A stretch of 64,000 nucleotides of DNA from Lachnospiraceae bacterium (GCA_017461775.1 JAFTXD010000072.1:1-64000); one strand, 5' to 3'; positions 17,049-27,413 are shown, counted from the stretch's first letter. Translations and numbers: made by a program. Notes: a model not told the origin generated them from the letters alone.

Positions 17049-20000
17049 TAGGAATCTTTATTCTCTTTCTTGCGTAAAATCACTGCCCCTAAGCCCAGGC
17101 AAACAATGAATACGACTAAGAGTATGCCATAGTTTATATCTCCGGTCTGCGGTGAGTAAGTTACCACAGAATCCGCAGTAGTGCCTGCATTGCCGGTATT
17201 CTGACTTCCGTTGTTATTACCTGATGCAACAACGACATCCGTAAATACGATGGCATAGGTAGAGAACTTATCCGTCTCAAAAGAAATGGTAAGTGTAGCT
17301 GCATCAAATTTACAATCCAGCAACTCTGCCACGCCGTCATGAATTCTCACAATCTGGTAGCTTCTCTTCAAAGAAGTATTACGGTTAATCAGTCTTTCGA
17401 TAAGCTTCAAGGAAATGGTTACAGCGCCATCGGTCTCTTCTACTTCCCGCTCTGCAGCATTTCCAATCTGCATCATCAGATTGACATCCAAGTACATGCC
17501 CACCTTGGCATTTCCCTTCTTACCATCTACCAATGCTCTATCATCATCGGATACATTTGTGGTATTATCTTCTACCTCTACCCAGATTTCCACTTCTGCA
17601 CCCTTATCCAATGCATCCTTTTCTTCCGGTGAAAGTGCGCCTTCAACCTTCTCCAATAACTCTTCGGAAGAATTCTCTAATCCACCGGTAACCTCAGCTG
17701 CCGGAAGATTATTGCCGGGATAAATCTCATTATCCTCGTGATCAACGACCTTTAAGTCACTGATTTCCGCGGTTGCGCCGATGATAGCGATACCATAACG
17801 AGCGTTCTCGCCCTGCTTCATGTAATTCTCATGCACCTTAAACAGCTTGGAAGTATCCACACTTCCATCTGCGGACTTGAAGTATACAATATACGCACCA
17901 TCCTTGTTGGTAGTAAAGGTTACCTCATATTCCATATCCAATGCTACTACATTCTTCGGTGAACCATTACCTACATTACCTGCTGCCTTTGTCCAATATG
18001 CAGCCAAAGAATCTGAACCGCATGCTCTGAAGCCAAGGGAAGTAAATGCAGAGCTCTCTGTAGAAAATGCACCTACCAGTAAGCCGGAGTTCTTTGCATC
18101 GTCCGTTCCCGGTAAAGCAGTCAGCTTCACCTTCATGGAAAGGGTCTGATAATCCTTCGTTGCCGGGAATAACAGATAACTGGTATTTACAGAAGGAGTG
18201 GTTGCATTTGCTGCCACCTTACCGGTAGTAGCGGTCTGGGTCAATACCAAGGTTCCGTCTTCCTTCTCTTCTACCGTTAAGAAGTTTCCTTCGTCCACGA
18301 TTTCGTAATCCACCTGTACGATATCTCTCTTGACGCCGGTTGCTTTAATCTTTACATCCTCAGTTACATTCTTGAGTGTAGGGATACCTGTTTCTGCATC
18401 ATAGGTGTATTCCATATTTCCACTTGCAGTGATTACCTTCACACTCTCAGGGAATAAATAGCCTCTCACCTTTACAAACTGAACGGATAAATCCTTACCT
18501 ACCGCAATATTGCTTGCGCCTTCTACTTCTACATTCTCCACCTCATAGGTAATATCCGCAAATTCGGTATTAATCTCAATATTGGAGAAATGAGCGGTTG
18601 CATAGTTATCAATGCTGTTTGCTACCTTGTTGGAATCTACCGCAAAACCAACATATACGGTTTCCGGTAAATCAACGGTTAAGGTACCTACCATCTGCCA
18701 GTTGGTTCCATCCTCGGACGCATAACCGGTAAAGGTATCGCCGGCTCTGGTCAGCTTCAGCCAGGTGCCGTTGAAGGTATCCCCTTCCTTAAACTTCAAA
18801 TCCTGTACCATTGGAATGCCTGCTGCCTCTGCTGCGCTTGCACTGTCAATGGTCTCACTGATGGTGGACATATTGCCACCCTTTGTAGCTCTGTTTACCA
18901 TGAAAGAAGACCACACGGTATTATTCTCAATCTTAACCATGGACAGGCCAAGACCAACTGCTGCCGCATTATCCTCCAGACTTTCTCTGAACATCAAGCC
19001 ATTAAAGGTATGAGCATCCACTACCAGATAAGAATCCAGCTTGGTTACGATTTCCATATCACCGGTAAACTTCTGGTATACAAACTGGAAATCATCGGTG
19101 GTAGCATCTGCGAAATCTGCATTGATGGATGCGTTGGCATTTTCGCTCTTACCAAGCTTACCAGCACCCTTCACAGTCATAACACCATCCTCATAGGATG
19201 CGGTACCTGCTACCGCAGGAGTACCGATATCTACGCTGGTCCAGTCTCCTGTACCTGCGGTAGAGTTCACATGAAGCTTCATGGTATTACTCTGTGTCGC
19301 ATTGCCTGCATTATCATACGCTCTGACAGAAATATTATAGGTACCGTCTGCCAGACCGGTATATGTGTAACTGAACGGAGCTTCCTTGTCCTTCGCAACT
19401 ACCTCTGCACCGTTGAAGAACCAAACTTCTGCGATGCTTCCGCCATTATTTGCTGTTGCTACAGCATTCACGGTGACATCCTTGCCCTCTTCCACCATGG
19501 TGTTGTTTGCAAGGTCGATGCTTACATCAGGATTCACTGCTGCATAATCTGCGGCAACCACATCCTTCACAAGCTCATTAAAGTATACTTCCACCCATGC
19601 ATAACCGGAAGAAGCTAATTTCTTACTATCGGTTGCATCGTTAGGATTTAAACCATTTGCTTTTTCCCAGGTATCAGGAATACCATCCATATCAGTATCA
19701 TAGCTTGCTTCTCTGGTGGTTTCCGGTGCGCAGTAGCCACCGATTTCATCCTGTGTATTGATATAGAAACCGGTATTGTTCTCTACCTGTGCAATCACTC
19801 TTGCATCGATTGCATCACGCATAGGATAGGTCACGCCAGCTCTGTTAAGTACCTGCTCATATGCAACATCTGCTGCCACTAAGGTTACATTGTCAAATGC
19901 TTCTGCAGTATAAGGAGTGGTTGCTACGGTTGTAGTATCTCCGACAACCTCCATACCTTTGGAATTGTCTGCACTCACTGCTGCATTGCCCTCTAAGACA

Positions 20001-23000
20001 TTGCCATTTACATAAACGCCGCCAACCTTATTGTTCTCACCAAATTCAATAATCTGGTTCTTTACTGCATCTCTGGTTCCGGGACCTGCCTTTAAGTAGT
20101 TGTTGATGAAGTTGGAGTAAGTATATCCACCACCATAACAGCTATAGAAGCCCCAGTTGTAGATTACGTTGTCACTTAACTGCACAGTCGCCACACTCTT
20201 GTTAGAGGTAGGGTCACCCATAAATCCTCCACCGATACGTGGGTTTCTGGAGGTATGGTTGGTTACTAAATTGTACTGGAATACCGTATTTTCACCGCCC
20301 CAGATACCGCCGTAGCCGTGACGTCCCTTAGAATGTCCGGATACCGTTAAACTCTCAGAAATAATACACCACTGGATGGTACCGTTCTTTCCACGATAGG
20401 TAGAAAGGGTTTCGTCAGTACTCCAGCTGAAGCTACAGTGGTCAAGAATGAAGGTATCATTGTCTCTGCCCCACAGACCATCCATGGAGTCACCACCGTT
20501 TAACAGATTCTCCGTACCAGTACGGAAGTGTACGAAACGAATGATTAAGTTCTTAGAATCACTGATATTGGTATCATAGCCGCCTAAGGTGATACCCTCA
20601 CCCGGTGCCGTCTGACCTGCAATGGTGATATTCTCTTTGCCCTTAAATGTTAAGGTCTGCTTTAAGTGGATGGTACCACCCACATTAAATACGATGATTC
20701 TTCCACTTAAAGGTGCAGTTTCAATCGCATGACGAAGAGATCCTTCAATTGCACTTTCCCCAGCGCCGTAATCCTCTAAAGTGGTTACTACATAAATGTC
20801 TCCACCACGTCCACCGGTTGCATACATACCGCCGCCTTCTGCGCCTTCAAATGCTACAACCTTAGGAAGCTCAATCTTCTCATCCTCATCGGTTACTACC
20901 TTTTCGTAGGTGTAACCAATGTCTGCAATGCTTACCTTGGAGCCGCTACGATACATGTAATATGTGTAGCCGGCCTTTACATCATATTCTTTCTTTACAT
21001 ACAGGCTCTCGTCAACGCCGGTCTCATCCATGGTCTCAAAGGTAACTGCGTCACTTGGATCCACGGTTACGAAATAGTATGGCTTGGTAGTACTGCTGTT
21101 GATAGTAAAGCTTACCTTGCCATCCTGCACTGCCACTACCTTTACTGCGGCACCCTTTTCAGGAACAGTTCCCTTACAATTGCTGCCACCCGCTTTCGGG
21201 TTATTGCTGCCCTTTACATAGCCTTCATAGCTCGTACCATCTGTTGTGGTTACTGCCTTTGCAGAGAAAGCCATATCCTCAAGCACGGAAATCTCCACAG
21301 CACCTGCTACGCCATAGGTGGTTCCTGCAATTAAGCCGTCGGATACATCTACGGATGCAGTTACGGTTTCGGTCTTCACCTGTGCCTTTTCTACATAAGA
21401 ATAACCAAGATATGCGATACTTGCCTTAGATCCTGTCTTGTATGCATAATAGGTATTTCCTGCCTTTAATTCATAGCTTGCAGGTACATACAGCTTACCG
21501 GTACCATCAAAGCTGCTTTCATCCACAGTTTCAAAGGTACCTGCGGTTTCATTTACAAAGTAATAGTATTTTTTACTTTCCAGCTCACTTGTCTTTGCAG
21601 ATTTGTAAGTAATATATACGGTACAATCCACTACCGGTTCTAATTTGATAACTGCTCCCTTGGTAGGAACCTTTCCGGAATTAGGGCTCGGATTCACAGA
21701 ACCCTGTACGTAACCAGGATATGTAGTTCCATCCGGAGTACTTACTTCTCCCTCCTTGTAACTCATATCATCCATTACGGTAATCTTTACAACTTCGGCA
21801 TTTCCGTAAGTTTCTGTAGTCTTTAAGCCATCGGTTAATTTTACGGATTCTGTAATGGCTTCACCGGTGCTACCACTGTCGCTTCCGGTATCGTCACTTC
21901 CACTATCGTTGCCACCGTCATTTCCACTATCACCGCTTCCGGAATCCGGAGTCGTATTGTCTCCCTCCGTAGCTTCCGGTGTAAATACCATGTAGAACAG
22001 ATTCATGGTGTCACCCTTGGTAACTGTGTGGTCACCTGCCTCTAATTCTACAGTGAACACATTACTTTCTGTGGTGTATTTTTCGCCGTCTACCTTTACC
22101 TTCTTACCTGCCTCAGACTCTAAGAATACTAAAGTTAAGGTACCCTTAGATGCTGCTGTGAAAGCAATATTGGTAGAGCTTTCCATCTTAAGACACTGGG
22201 TCAGGGTAAGACCGTTATAGGTTACCGTACCCTTTGAGGTAGATAAATTGCCGGTAATGGTAAAGAATGAACTGTCTGTTCCATTCTCCGTAAAATTCTG
22301 AATCTGTGCACCGGTTACTACAGGTGTATCCGTGCTATCACCACCGCCTGAAGTATCTCCGCCTTCAGAACCGGTATTGTCTCCTGATCCACTATCAGAA
22401 GAATCACCCTCTGTATATCCGCCGATGGATACTACAGATGAGGAATAATTTGTAATTGCAGTCTTTAATGCAGTAATTACATCATAGTTGGTGTCCTCTG
22501 ATTCTGCACTGAAATCCCATTTGAAATCTCCGCCGCTTAAACGTCCTGCCTTGGCAGAAACCACGGCCGGAACATTTTCAGGAGCATCCATTGCGGATGC
22601 ATCCACACCTAAATCTACCGTGGTATCAAAGTTATTGTAGGTCTTTCCGCCCTGCTTTGCTACTACAGTAGCGGGCACCTGCTCCGTTCTCTCAGATGCA
22701 AGATAAGCATCAAATTCCACAGCATCTGCTGCTGCAGTACCTGCATCGGAATTGGCATAAACAAGTCCGGTAGCACCAACTACCACATTGTTGTATGCCT
22801 TGATGATACCGCCATCCTCGCCGGAGAAGGTTCCCTCAGGATTTCCTGCGATATCGCTTCCCTGCATAGAAGAAAGCATAGGGTACTTACAATTATTAAA
22901 ATAATTAGCTTCTACGAAAGCCTGGCTCTGCTGTGCAGCACCTACACCATATTTGGAATTGCCATCGTAGTAGTTGTTATATACATGTACGGACATGGTT

Positions 23001-24094
23001 CTGATTCTGGGATGACGGGAATCCGAATGGTCAAACCAGTTGTGATGATAGGTGATAAAGTTTTCGCCGGTCTCACTCTTCATACCACACAGGGATGCCT
23101 TTCCGGAATCCCAGAAATGGTTGTAGGATACGGTGATATACTGGGAATCTCCCTTCATATCCACGGTACCATCGCCCTTCGCCTGGTCAGAGTCACTACC
23201 GGTAGAACCATAGAAAAAGTCCATATCGTGAACCCAGATATTGGTATTTGCAGTATCTAAAGAGATACCATCATCCATAAAGTTCATGATGGCAAAGTTT
23301 CTGAATTCTACATTTCCTGCATTTCTCACAAGGAAACCAAAGCCGGAAACCGTAGCATCCTCACCGATACCCTCGATGGTAATATTCATAGGTGTGTATT
23401 CAGACTTACCCTTCACCTGAATACCTTCCTTGGAGCTGCTGAAGCTGTCCACATCTGCTGCCTTAACACAGCCAATAATACGGATACATAAAATATCGTT
23501 ACTGGTATTTGCCTTCTGCTTCGCATCTAAAATTGCCTGAATACCTGTCACTTCTGTACCGTTTACCGTTGCTTTACAGGTCTTTGCTGTTTCTGCAGTC
23601 ACGTAAACTACCTGTGCGCCATCCTTCAGACTACCGTCATTATTATACGCACCGGACCCACTTCCCAGTCTTGATGCACTGGAAAATGCAAAACCTGAAC
23701 GATCATAATTTGTAACAGTCAAGCCACCGGTAAGTCCTGTAGCCACTACAGTACTTCCGCTCAAAGCCTCTACCTTAAGATAGTAGGTACCCGCAGTAAG
23801 TCCCACGGTGTCCACTCTCCAGTAGTCTGCATACTGTCTGATTAATTCATTGTCAATGGCAGTATAATTTGTGCCATCCTTTGATACATACGCCTTGTAT
23901 CCGTCAGCACCTGCCACCGGAGCAAACTCAGCGTAGGCACCTTCTTCGTAGCCCGCACTTTCCGTGAAAGTTACGGCTACTTCTGCTGCCTGTACCTTCA
24001 TCATATCATTCTGCAACGCAGTAGTCGCAATCATGACAAATGCAAGGCAAAAGGCAACAACTCTTTTCCGTTGTTTGTTAAACAGCCCTTTCAT
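17048..24094 (-). CDS. Giant cell-wall-anchored pectate lyase with two PL1 catalytic modules
   Basis: 2348 residues from ATG 24094; the frame is open to 24166 but the signal peptide starts at MKGLFNK, with cleavage likely after VQA near residue 36. In order: short Fn3-like piece, PL1 lyase 1 (WVHD near 287, RHPRIR near 363), beta-sandwich binding module (592-715), Gly/Asp/Ser linker, two tandem modules of about 150 residues (748-900, 901-1065), PL1 lyase 2 (FEGAEGGG near 1080, RNPRIG near 1285) with a DTDMDGIPDTWE calcium-type tail, an Ig-like domain (1533-1608), two further beta-sandwiches, a C-terminal domain, then SPQTGD near 2315, a membrane helix and RKKENKDS. It should cleave polygalacturonate by beta-elimination at the cell surface. 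Confidence 0.93.
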   Translation of the reverse strand: MKGLFNKQRKRVVAFCLAFVMIATTALQNDMMKVQAAEVAVTFTESAGYEEGAYAEFAPVAGADGYKAYVSKDGTNYTAIDNELIRQYADYWRVDTVGLTAGTYYLKVEALSGSTVVATGLTGGLTVTNYDRSGFAFSSASRLGSGSGAYNNDGSLKDGAQVVYVTAETAKTCKATVNGTEVTGIQAILDAKQKANTSNDILCIRIIGCVKAADVDSFSSSKEGIQVKGKSEYTPMNITIEGIGEDATVSGFGFLVRNAGNVEFRNFAIMNFMDDGISLDTANTNIWVHDMDFFYGSTGSDSDQAKGDGTVDMKGDSQYITVSYNHFWDSGKASLCGMKSETGENFITYHHNWFDHSDSRHPRIRTMSVHVYNNYYDGNSKYGVGAAQQSQAFVEANYFNNCKYPMLSSMQGSDIAGNPEGTFSGEDGGIIKAYNNVVVGATGLVYANSDAGTAAADAVEFDAYLASERTEQVPATVVAKQGGKTYNNFDTTVDLGVDASAMDAPENVPAVVSAKAGRLSGGDFKWDFSAESEDTNYDVITALKTAITNYSSSVVSIGGYTEGDSSDSGSGDNTGSEGGDTSGGGDSTDTPVVTGAQIQNFTENGTDSSFFTITGNLSTSKGTVTYNGLTLTQCLKMESSTNIAFTAASKGTLTLVFLESEAGKKVKVDGEKYTTESNVFTVELEAGDHTVTKGDTMNLFYMVFTPEATEGDNTTPDSGSGDSGNDGGNDSGSDDTGSDSGSTGEAITESVKLTDGLKTTETYGNAEVVKITVMDDMSYKEGEVSTPDGTTYPGYVQGSVNPSPNSGKVPTKGAVIKLEPVVDCTVYITYKSAKTSELESKKYYYFVNETAGTFETVDESSFDGTGKLYVPASYELKAGNTYYAYKTGSKASIAYLGYSYVEKAQVKTETVTASVDVSDGLIAGTTYGVAGAVEISVLEDMAFSAKAVTTTDGTSYEGYVKGSNNPKAGGSNCKGTVPEKGAAVKVVAVQDGKVSFTINSSTTKPYYFVTVDPSDAVTFETMDETGVDESLYVKKEYDVKAGYTYYMYRSGSKVSIADIGYTYEKVVTDEDEKIELPKVVAFEGAEGGGMYATGGRGGDIYVVTTLEDYGAGESAIEGSLRHAIETAPLSGRIIVFNVGGTIHLKQTLTFKGKENITIAGQTAPGEGITLGGYDTNISDSKNLIIRFVHFRTGTENLLNGGDSMDGLWGRDNDTFILDHCSFSWSTDETLSTYRGKNGTIQWCIISESLTVSGHSKGRHGYGGIWGGENTVFQYNLVTNHTSRNPRIGGGFMGDPTSNKSVATVQLSDNVIYNWGFYSCYGGGYTYSNFINNYLKAGPGTRDAVKNQIIEFGENNKVGGVYVNGNVLEGNAAVSADNSKGMEVVGDTTTVATTPYTAEAFDNVTLVAADVAYEQVLNRAGVTYPMRDAIDARVIAQVENNTGFYINTQDEIGGYCAPETTREASYDTDMDGIPDTWEKANGLNPNDATDSKKLASSGYAWVEVYFNELVKDVVAADYAAVNPDVSIDLANNTMVEEGKDVTVNAVATANNGGSIAEVWFFNGAEVVAKDKEAPFSYTYTGLADGTYNISVRAYDNAGNATQSNTMKLHVNSTAGTGDWTSVDIGTPAVAGTASYEDGVMTVKGAGKLGKSENANASINADFADATTDDFQFVYQKFTGDMEIVTKLDSYLVVDAHTFNGLMFRESLEDNAAAVGLGLSMVKIENNTVWSSFMVNRATKGGNMSTISETIDSASAAEAAGIPMVQDLKFKEGDTFNGTWLKLTRAGDTFTGYASEDGTNWQMVGTLTVDLPETVYVGFAVDSNKVANSIDNYATAHFSNIEINTEFADITYEVENVEVEGASNIAVGKDLSVQFVKVRGYLFPESVKVITASGNMEYTYDAETGIPTLKNVTEDVKIKATGVKRDIVQVDYEIVDEGNFLTVEEKEDGTLVLTQTATTGKVAANATTPSVNTSYLLFPATKDYQTLSMKVKLTALPGTDDAKNSGLLVGAFSTESSAFTSLGFRACGSDSLAAYWTKAAGNVGNGSPKNVVALDMEYEVTFTTNKDGAYIVYFKSADGSVDTSKLFKVHENYMKQGENARYGIAIIGATAEISDLKVVDHEDNEIYPGNNLPAAEVTGGLENSSEELLEKVEGALSPEEKDALDKGAEVEIWVEVEDNTTNVSDDDRALVDGKKGNAKVGMYLDVNLMMQIGNAAEREVEETDGAVTISLKLIERLINRNTSLKRSYQIVRIHDGVAELLDCKFDAATLTISFETDKFSTYAIVFTDVVVASGNNNGSQNTGNAGTTADSVVTYSPQTGDINYGILLVVFIVCLGLGAVILRKKENKDS

Positions 24095-24116
24095 ATCTCC
24101 ATTCCCTTCATGTACT

Positions 24117-24133
24117 GTGTATATTAAATACAC
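24117..24133. promoter_or_regulatory. Small inverted repeat in the pectate lyase leader
   Basis: GTGTAT and ATACAC flank a five-base centre, about 25 bases before the pectate lyase start and downstream of its promoter. It could be an operator or a leader hairpin; no binding protein is evident. Confidence 0.35.
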
Positions 24134-24175
24134 GGAATTTATGACAGTATCTACACACACTGCCACATACTACCA

Positions 24176-24231
24176 AATATACCAAATTAAGGTACTCTTG
24201 CCAAGAAAAAATGTAAGCCCTTACATTTTTT
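24176..24231 (-). promoter_or_regulatory. Pectate lyase promoter with an upstream perfect palindrome (cre-like)
   Basis: -35 TTGGCA (24199-24204) and -10 TATATT (24176-24181) are 17 bases apart. Two bases upstream of the -35 lies AAAAAATGTAAG-CC-CTTACATTTTTT (24206-24231), a perfect 12-base inverted repeat. Its core TGTAAGCCCTTACA differs from the CcpA cre consensus (TGWAANCGNTNWCA) only at the central CG. It may bind CcpA or another LacI-family regulator. Confidence 0.7.
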
Positions 24232-24313
24232 TGTGACTTTCAGACAAAATCGGCCCACGGAATTCGACTTTTTTACTTAGGTCTGGTACTGTGGTACACT
24301 GTGCTGCGTTAGC

Positions 24314-24352
24314 AAAAAAACAACCATCAGCCTTCTAAGACCAATGGTTGTT
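24314..24352 (-). terminator. Terminator of the TRAP transporter operon
   Basis: On the minus strand AACAACCAT and ATGGTTGTT form a nine-base stem followed by a run of T. It lies just after the TRAP permease stop. Confidence 0.88.
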
Positions 24353-24363
24353 CATTCACTATT

Positions 24364-26313
24364 TTATGCTTCTGCTAATGCCTTTCTTCTCTCCACCATC
24401 TGCATAACCACCATGATGATAATACATCCAAGTCCGAGAGCATCTGTTATAAGTCCCGGGTAAATCAGTAGTAATCCACCTGCAAGGCTTAAGATTCTCT
24501 GGTACCAGGTCATATGGCGAAGGAAATATCCTTCCAGTGCCGCTGATACACCAAAGATACCAACCAGCGAAGTAATACAGATAGACACAATCTCCCATCC
24601 GGTAGTATCAATGAACAGCATCGCAGGATTAAGTGCAAACACGTAAGGAACGATAAATGCACCAATTGCAAGCTTCGTAGCAGTAAATGCCGTCTTCATA
24701 GGATTTGCCTGGGCAATGGCTGCACCTGCGTAAGCTGCCAGCGCTACCGGCGGAGTAAGATCCGCTACGATACCGAAGTAAAATACGAAGAAATGTGCTG
24801 CCAGGGTAGGTACACCCATACGAATCAGAATCGGTGCACAGGTAGCTGCCATGATACAGTAATTTGCAGTAGTAGGTACACCCATACCAAGTACGATACA
24901 GCAAAGCATAGTCAGTACCAACGCAACCATTACCTGATTACCTGCCAGTGCTACGATACCGTTAATCAGCATATTTGCAAGACCGGTCATGGTGATAGTT
25001 CCGGCAATCATACCAGCTACACCACAGGCTGCGGCTACAGTAATCATACCCTGACCACCGGCTGCCAGTGCTTCCCAGATACGCTTCGGAGTAATACGGT
25101 TCTCCTTGTTAAATAAGCTTACTACAATCGCTACAATAATCGCAATGGCTGCCGCATACTGGATGGAACGCTGGCTGGTACCAACCAGATACACCAGTAA
25201 AATCAGCGGAAGTAACAGATAAACCTGCTTTAACAGTGGTTTGAGCTTCGGTAATTCTTCCTTACTTAAACCACGAAGACCTTCCTTCTTTGCCTCCAAA
25301 TGAACTGCAATGAAAATACCTGCAAAATAAAGTACTGCCGGCAGAATCGCGCGAACTACGATGTTACTGTAAGGCACGCCTACATAATCTGCCATAAGGA
25401 ATGCTGCCGCACCCATAATCGGTGGCATAATCTGACCACCGGTAGAAGCGGACGCCTCTGCTGCTGCCGCGAATTCCGGCTTATATCCGGTCTTTTTCAT
25501 CAGCGGAATGGTTACGGAACCACTTCCCACGGTATTTGCAACTGAGGAACCGGAAACCATACCCTCCATGGCACTTGCCACTACCGCAACCTTCGCCGGA
25601 TCACCGGAAAAGCCGCCTACAAAGGCATTTGCAATATTTATAAAGAAATCTGCAATACCGGTTCTTTCAAGGAATGCACCGAAGATAATGAATACCACAA
25701 TGAACTTGGAGCACACATTAATCGGTGTGGACATAATACCTTCCTTACTGTAGAACAGATAACGTACTGTATAATTTAATTTTCCGCTTAAGGTAGGATT
25801 GGACAATCCCCAGATAAGTGCATAGAGAATCAATACTCCTGCAACAATCAAAATCGGAATACCTACACTTCTACGGCAAACCTCTGCCAGTGAAAGGATT
25901 CCCACAATACCAATCACAATCTGATACCATTCAAATCTGCTGCCCTGCTGAATAATGGTCATGGCATTGGCTGTATAATACAAAAAAGCACCGGTTCCGC
26001 AAATCATAAGTACGATATCGTACCAAGGCATATGATTTACCTTCTGATGTCCTTTTTTCGCAGGGAACACTAGATAACCGATAAAGATAATAAAGGCTAC
26101 GAAGGAGGTCAGACGAATCTCCTCCAGCCAGCTGGTGAATAAGGTTACATAGATACAAAACAATGAAAAAATTGCCAGCACAGAATTCACTACCATCTTG
26201 GGCTTGCCTTCCCAAATACGGGTATTGGACTCCCTGTCAAACTTCTTCATTACGGCATCTAAATCCATTGGCTCTACAGCCTCCGAAGCTTTACTTTTTC
26301 CAAATAATCCCAT
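24364..26313 (-). CDS. TRAP transporter fused permease (4TM/12TM, TAXI type)
   Basis: 649 residues and very hydrophobic throughout. The N-terminal third carries the small (DctQ-like) subunit equivalent; the rest is the large DctM-like subunit with GSVTIPLMKKTGYKPEFAAAAEASASTGGQIMPPIMGAAAF and GMGVPTTANYCIMAA in the known fused TAXI family positions. It imports an organic anion using an ion gradient and an extracytoplasmic binding protein. AGGAGG lies just before the ATG at 26313; the longer frame overlaps an intergenic hairpin. The binding protein gene is immediately upstream. Substrate not deducible; characterised TAXI systems are few and include glutamate-type substrates. Confidence 0.93.
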   Translation of the reverse strand: MGLFGKSKASEAVEPMDLDAVMKKFDRESNTRIWEGKPKMVVNSVLAIFSLFCIYVTLFTSWLEEIRLTSFVAFIIFIGYLVFPAKKGHQKVNHMPWYDIVLMICGTGAFLYYTANAMTIIQQGSRFEWYQIVIGIVGILSLAEVCRRSVGIPILIVAGVLILYALIWGLSNPTLSGKLNYTVRYLFYSKEGIMSTPINVCSKFIVVFIIFGAFLERTGIADFFINIANAFVGGFSGDPAKVAVVASAMEGMVSGSSVANTVGSGSVTIPLMKKTGYKPEFAAAAEASASTGGQIMPPIMGAAAFLMADYVGVPYSNIVVRAILPAVLYFAGIFIAVHLEAKKEGLRGLSKEELPKLKPLLKQVYLLLPLILLVYLVGTSQRSIQYAAAIAIIVAIVVSLFNKENRITPKRIWEALAAGGQGMITVAAACGVAGMIAGTITMTGLANMLINGIVALAGNQVMVALVLTMLCCIVLGMGVPTTANYCIMAATCAPILIRMGVPTLAAHFFVFYFGIVADLTPPVALAAYAGAAIAQANPMKTAFTATKLAIGAFIVPYVFALNPAMLFIDTTGWEIVSICITSLVGIFGVSAALEGYFLRHMTWYQRILSLAGGLLLIYPGLITDALGLGCIIIMVVMQMVERRKALAEA

Positions 26314-26353
26314 TAATACCTCCTGAATATGTATTATTACTATCATATGAAAA

Positions 26354-26380
26354 GGCTGCGGCGAAAACTCCGTCGCAGCC
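26354..26380 (-). terminator. Hairpin between binding-protein and permease genes, possible attenuator
   Basis: On the minus strand GGCTGCGACG pairs with CGCCGCAGCC (one mismatch), followed by TTTTC. It lies between the two TRAP genes and would let the binding protein be made in excess over the permease. Confidence 0.65.
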
Positions 26381-26398
26381 CGCATATTTTACACCTTC

Positions 26399-27358
26399 TT
26401 AGTTGGTAGAAACCTGTACACCCTTTTCAGCAAAGTACTTTGCAGCACCTGCGTGGAAAGGAACAGTCATACCGCTGGTTGCATTTTCGATGCTAAGCTC
26501 TGAACCCTTTGCATTTTCTGCAGAGATTGCATCGATATTATCAAAGATTGCAGCAGTTAAATTGTAAACTGCTTCTTCAGAAGCATCTGCGCTTACGATT
26601 AAGGTTGCCTTAACAGTTACCGTCTGCACTGCTTCGGTCTGACCCTCATAGGTACCTGCCGGAATGTCGCATACAGTATAGAATGGGCAGGATGCCATTA
26701 ACTTGTCCGCAATCTCACCATCGATAGGAACCAGATATGCATCATTGGTAGTACATAACTCGGTAATTGCAGGAGTCGGAGGTCCTGCTACGATAAATGC
26801 TGCATCAATCTTTCCATCCTTTAATGCATCTGCACTATCAGCAAAGGACTGATACTGAGCATTAATATCCTCTTCGGTAAGACCTGCCGCATTTAAAACA
26901 TCAATCGCATTGAAGTATACACCGGAAGCAGGAGCACCGATAGAAACAGACTTACCCTTAAGGTCTGCTACACTCTTGATTTCAGGATCCATGGTTACTA
27001 ACTGAATCGCTTCTGCATAAAGTCCTGCTACTACACGGAAATTCTCAACCTTTCCTTCTGCCTCGAAAGAACGGGTTCCTTCCCATGCATAGGACATAAC
27101 GTCGGACTGCACGGTACCGAGCTGGTAGTCACCTGCTGCGATACCCTGAATATTTGCCTTGGAACCATCGGTAGAAACAACTACTACATCAATGCCTGCC
27201 TTGTTCTTAATATACTGGCCAATAACTCCGCCGTAGCCATAATAGGTTCCGGAAGTACCACCGGTACCCATAGTCATCTTAGATGTGGATGCGCCGCCAC
27301 AGGCAACACAGGAAAGCGCAAGTACAACAGTAAGCGCCATAGCAATAATTTTTTTCAT
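26399..27358 (-). CDS. TAXI-family TRAP transporter solute-binding lipoprotein
   Basis: 319 residues. The N-terminal MKKIIAMALTVVLALSC VAC GG segment is a lipoprotein signal, with lipidation at one of two close cysteines. TMGTGGTSGTYYGYGGVIGQ, STDGSKANIQGIAAGDYQLG, LKGKSVSIGAPASGVY and DAAFIVAGPPTPAI are the TAXI binding-protein pattern. It captures the substrate outside the membrane and delivers it to the fused permease encoded next. The start at 27358 has AGGAGG nine bases upstream; the longer open frame has no signal sequence. Own promoter upstream. The substrate is unknown. Confidence 0.92.
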   Translation of the reverse strand: MKKIIAMALTVVLALSCVACGGASTSKMTMGTGGTSGTYYGYGGVIGQYIKNKAGIDVVVVSTDGSKANIQGIAAGDYQLGTVQSDVMSYAWEGTRSFEAEGKVENFRVVAGLYAEAIQLVTMDPEIKSVADLKGKSVSIGAPASGVYFNAIDVLNAAGLTEEDINAQYQSFADSADALKDGKIDAAFIVAGPPTPAITELCTTNDAYLVPIDGEIADKLMASCPFYTVCDIPAGTYEGQTEAVQTVTVKATLIVSADASEEAVYNLTAAIFDNIDAISAENAKGSELSIENATSGMTVPFHAGAAKYFAEKGVQVSTN

Positions 27359-27413
27359 ACGTAAAATCCTCCTATATAATAATCTCTGTCCCCCCAAAGA
27401 ACATATCTGTATA

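Noticed and set aside
19010..19618. 202-codon plus-strand frame inside the pectate lyase gene
   Set aside because: Antisense frame with low-complexity cysteine/isoleucine content, inside a well-supported coding region.
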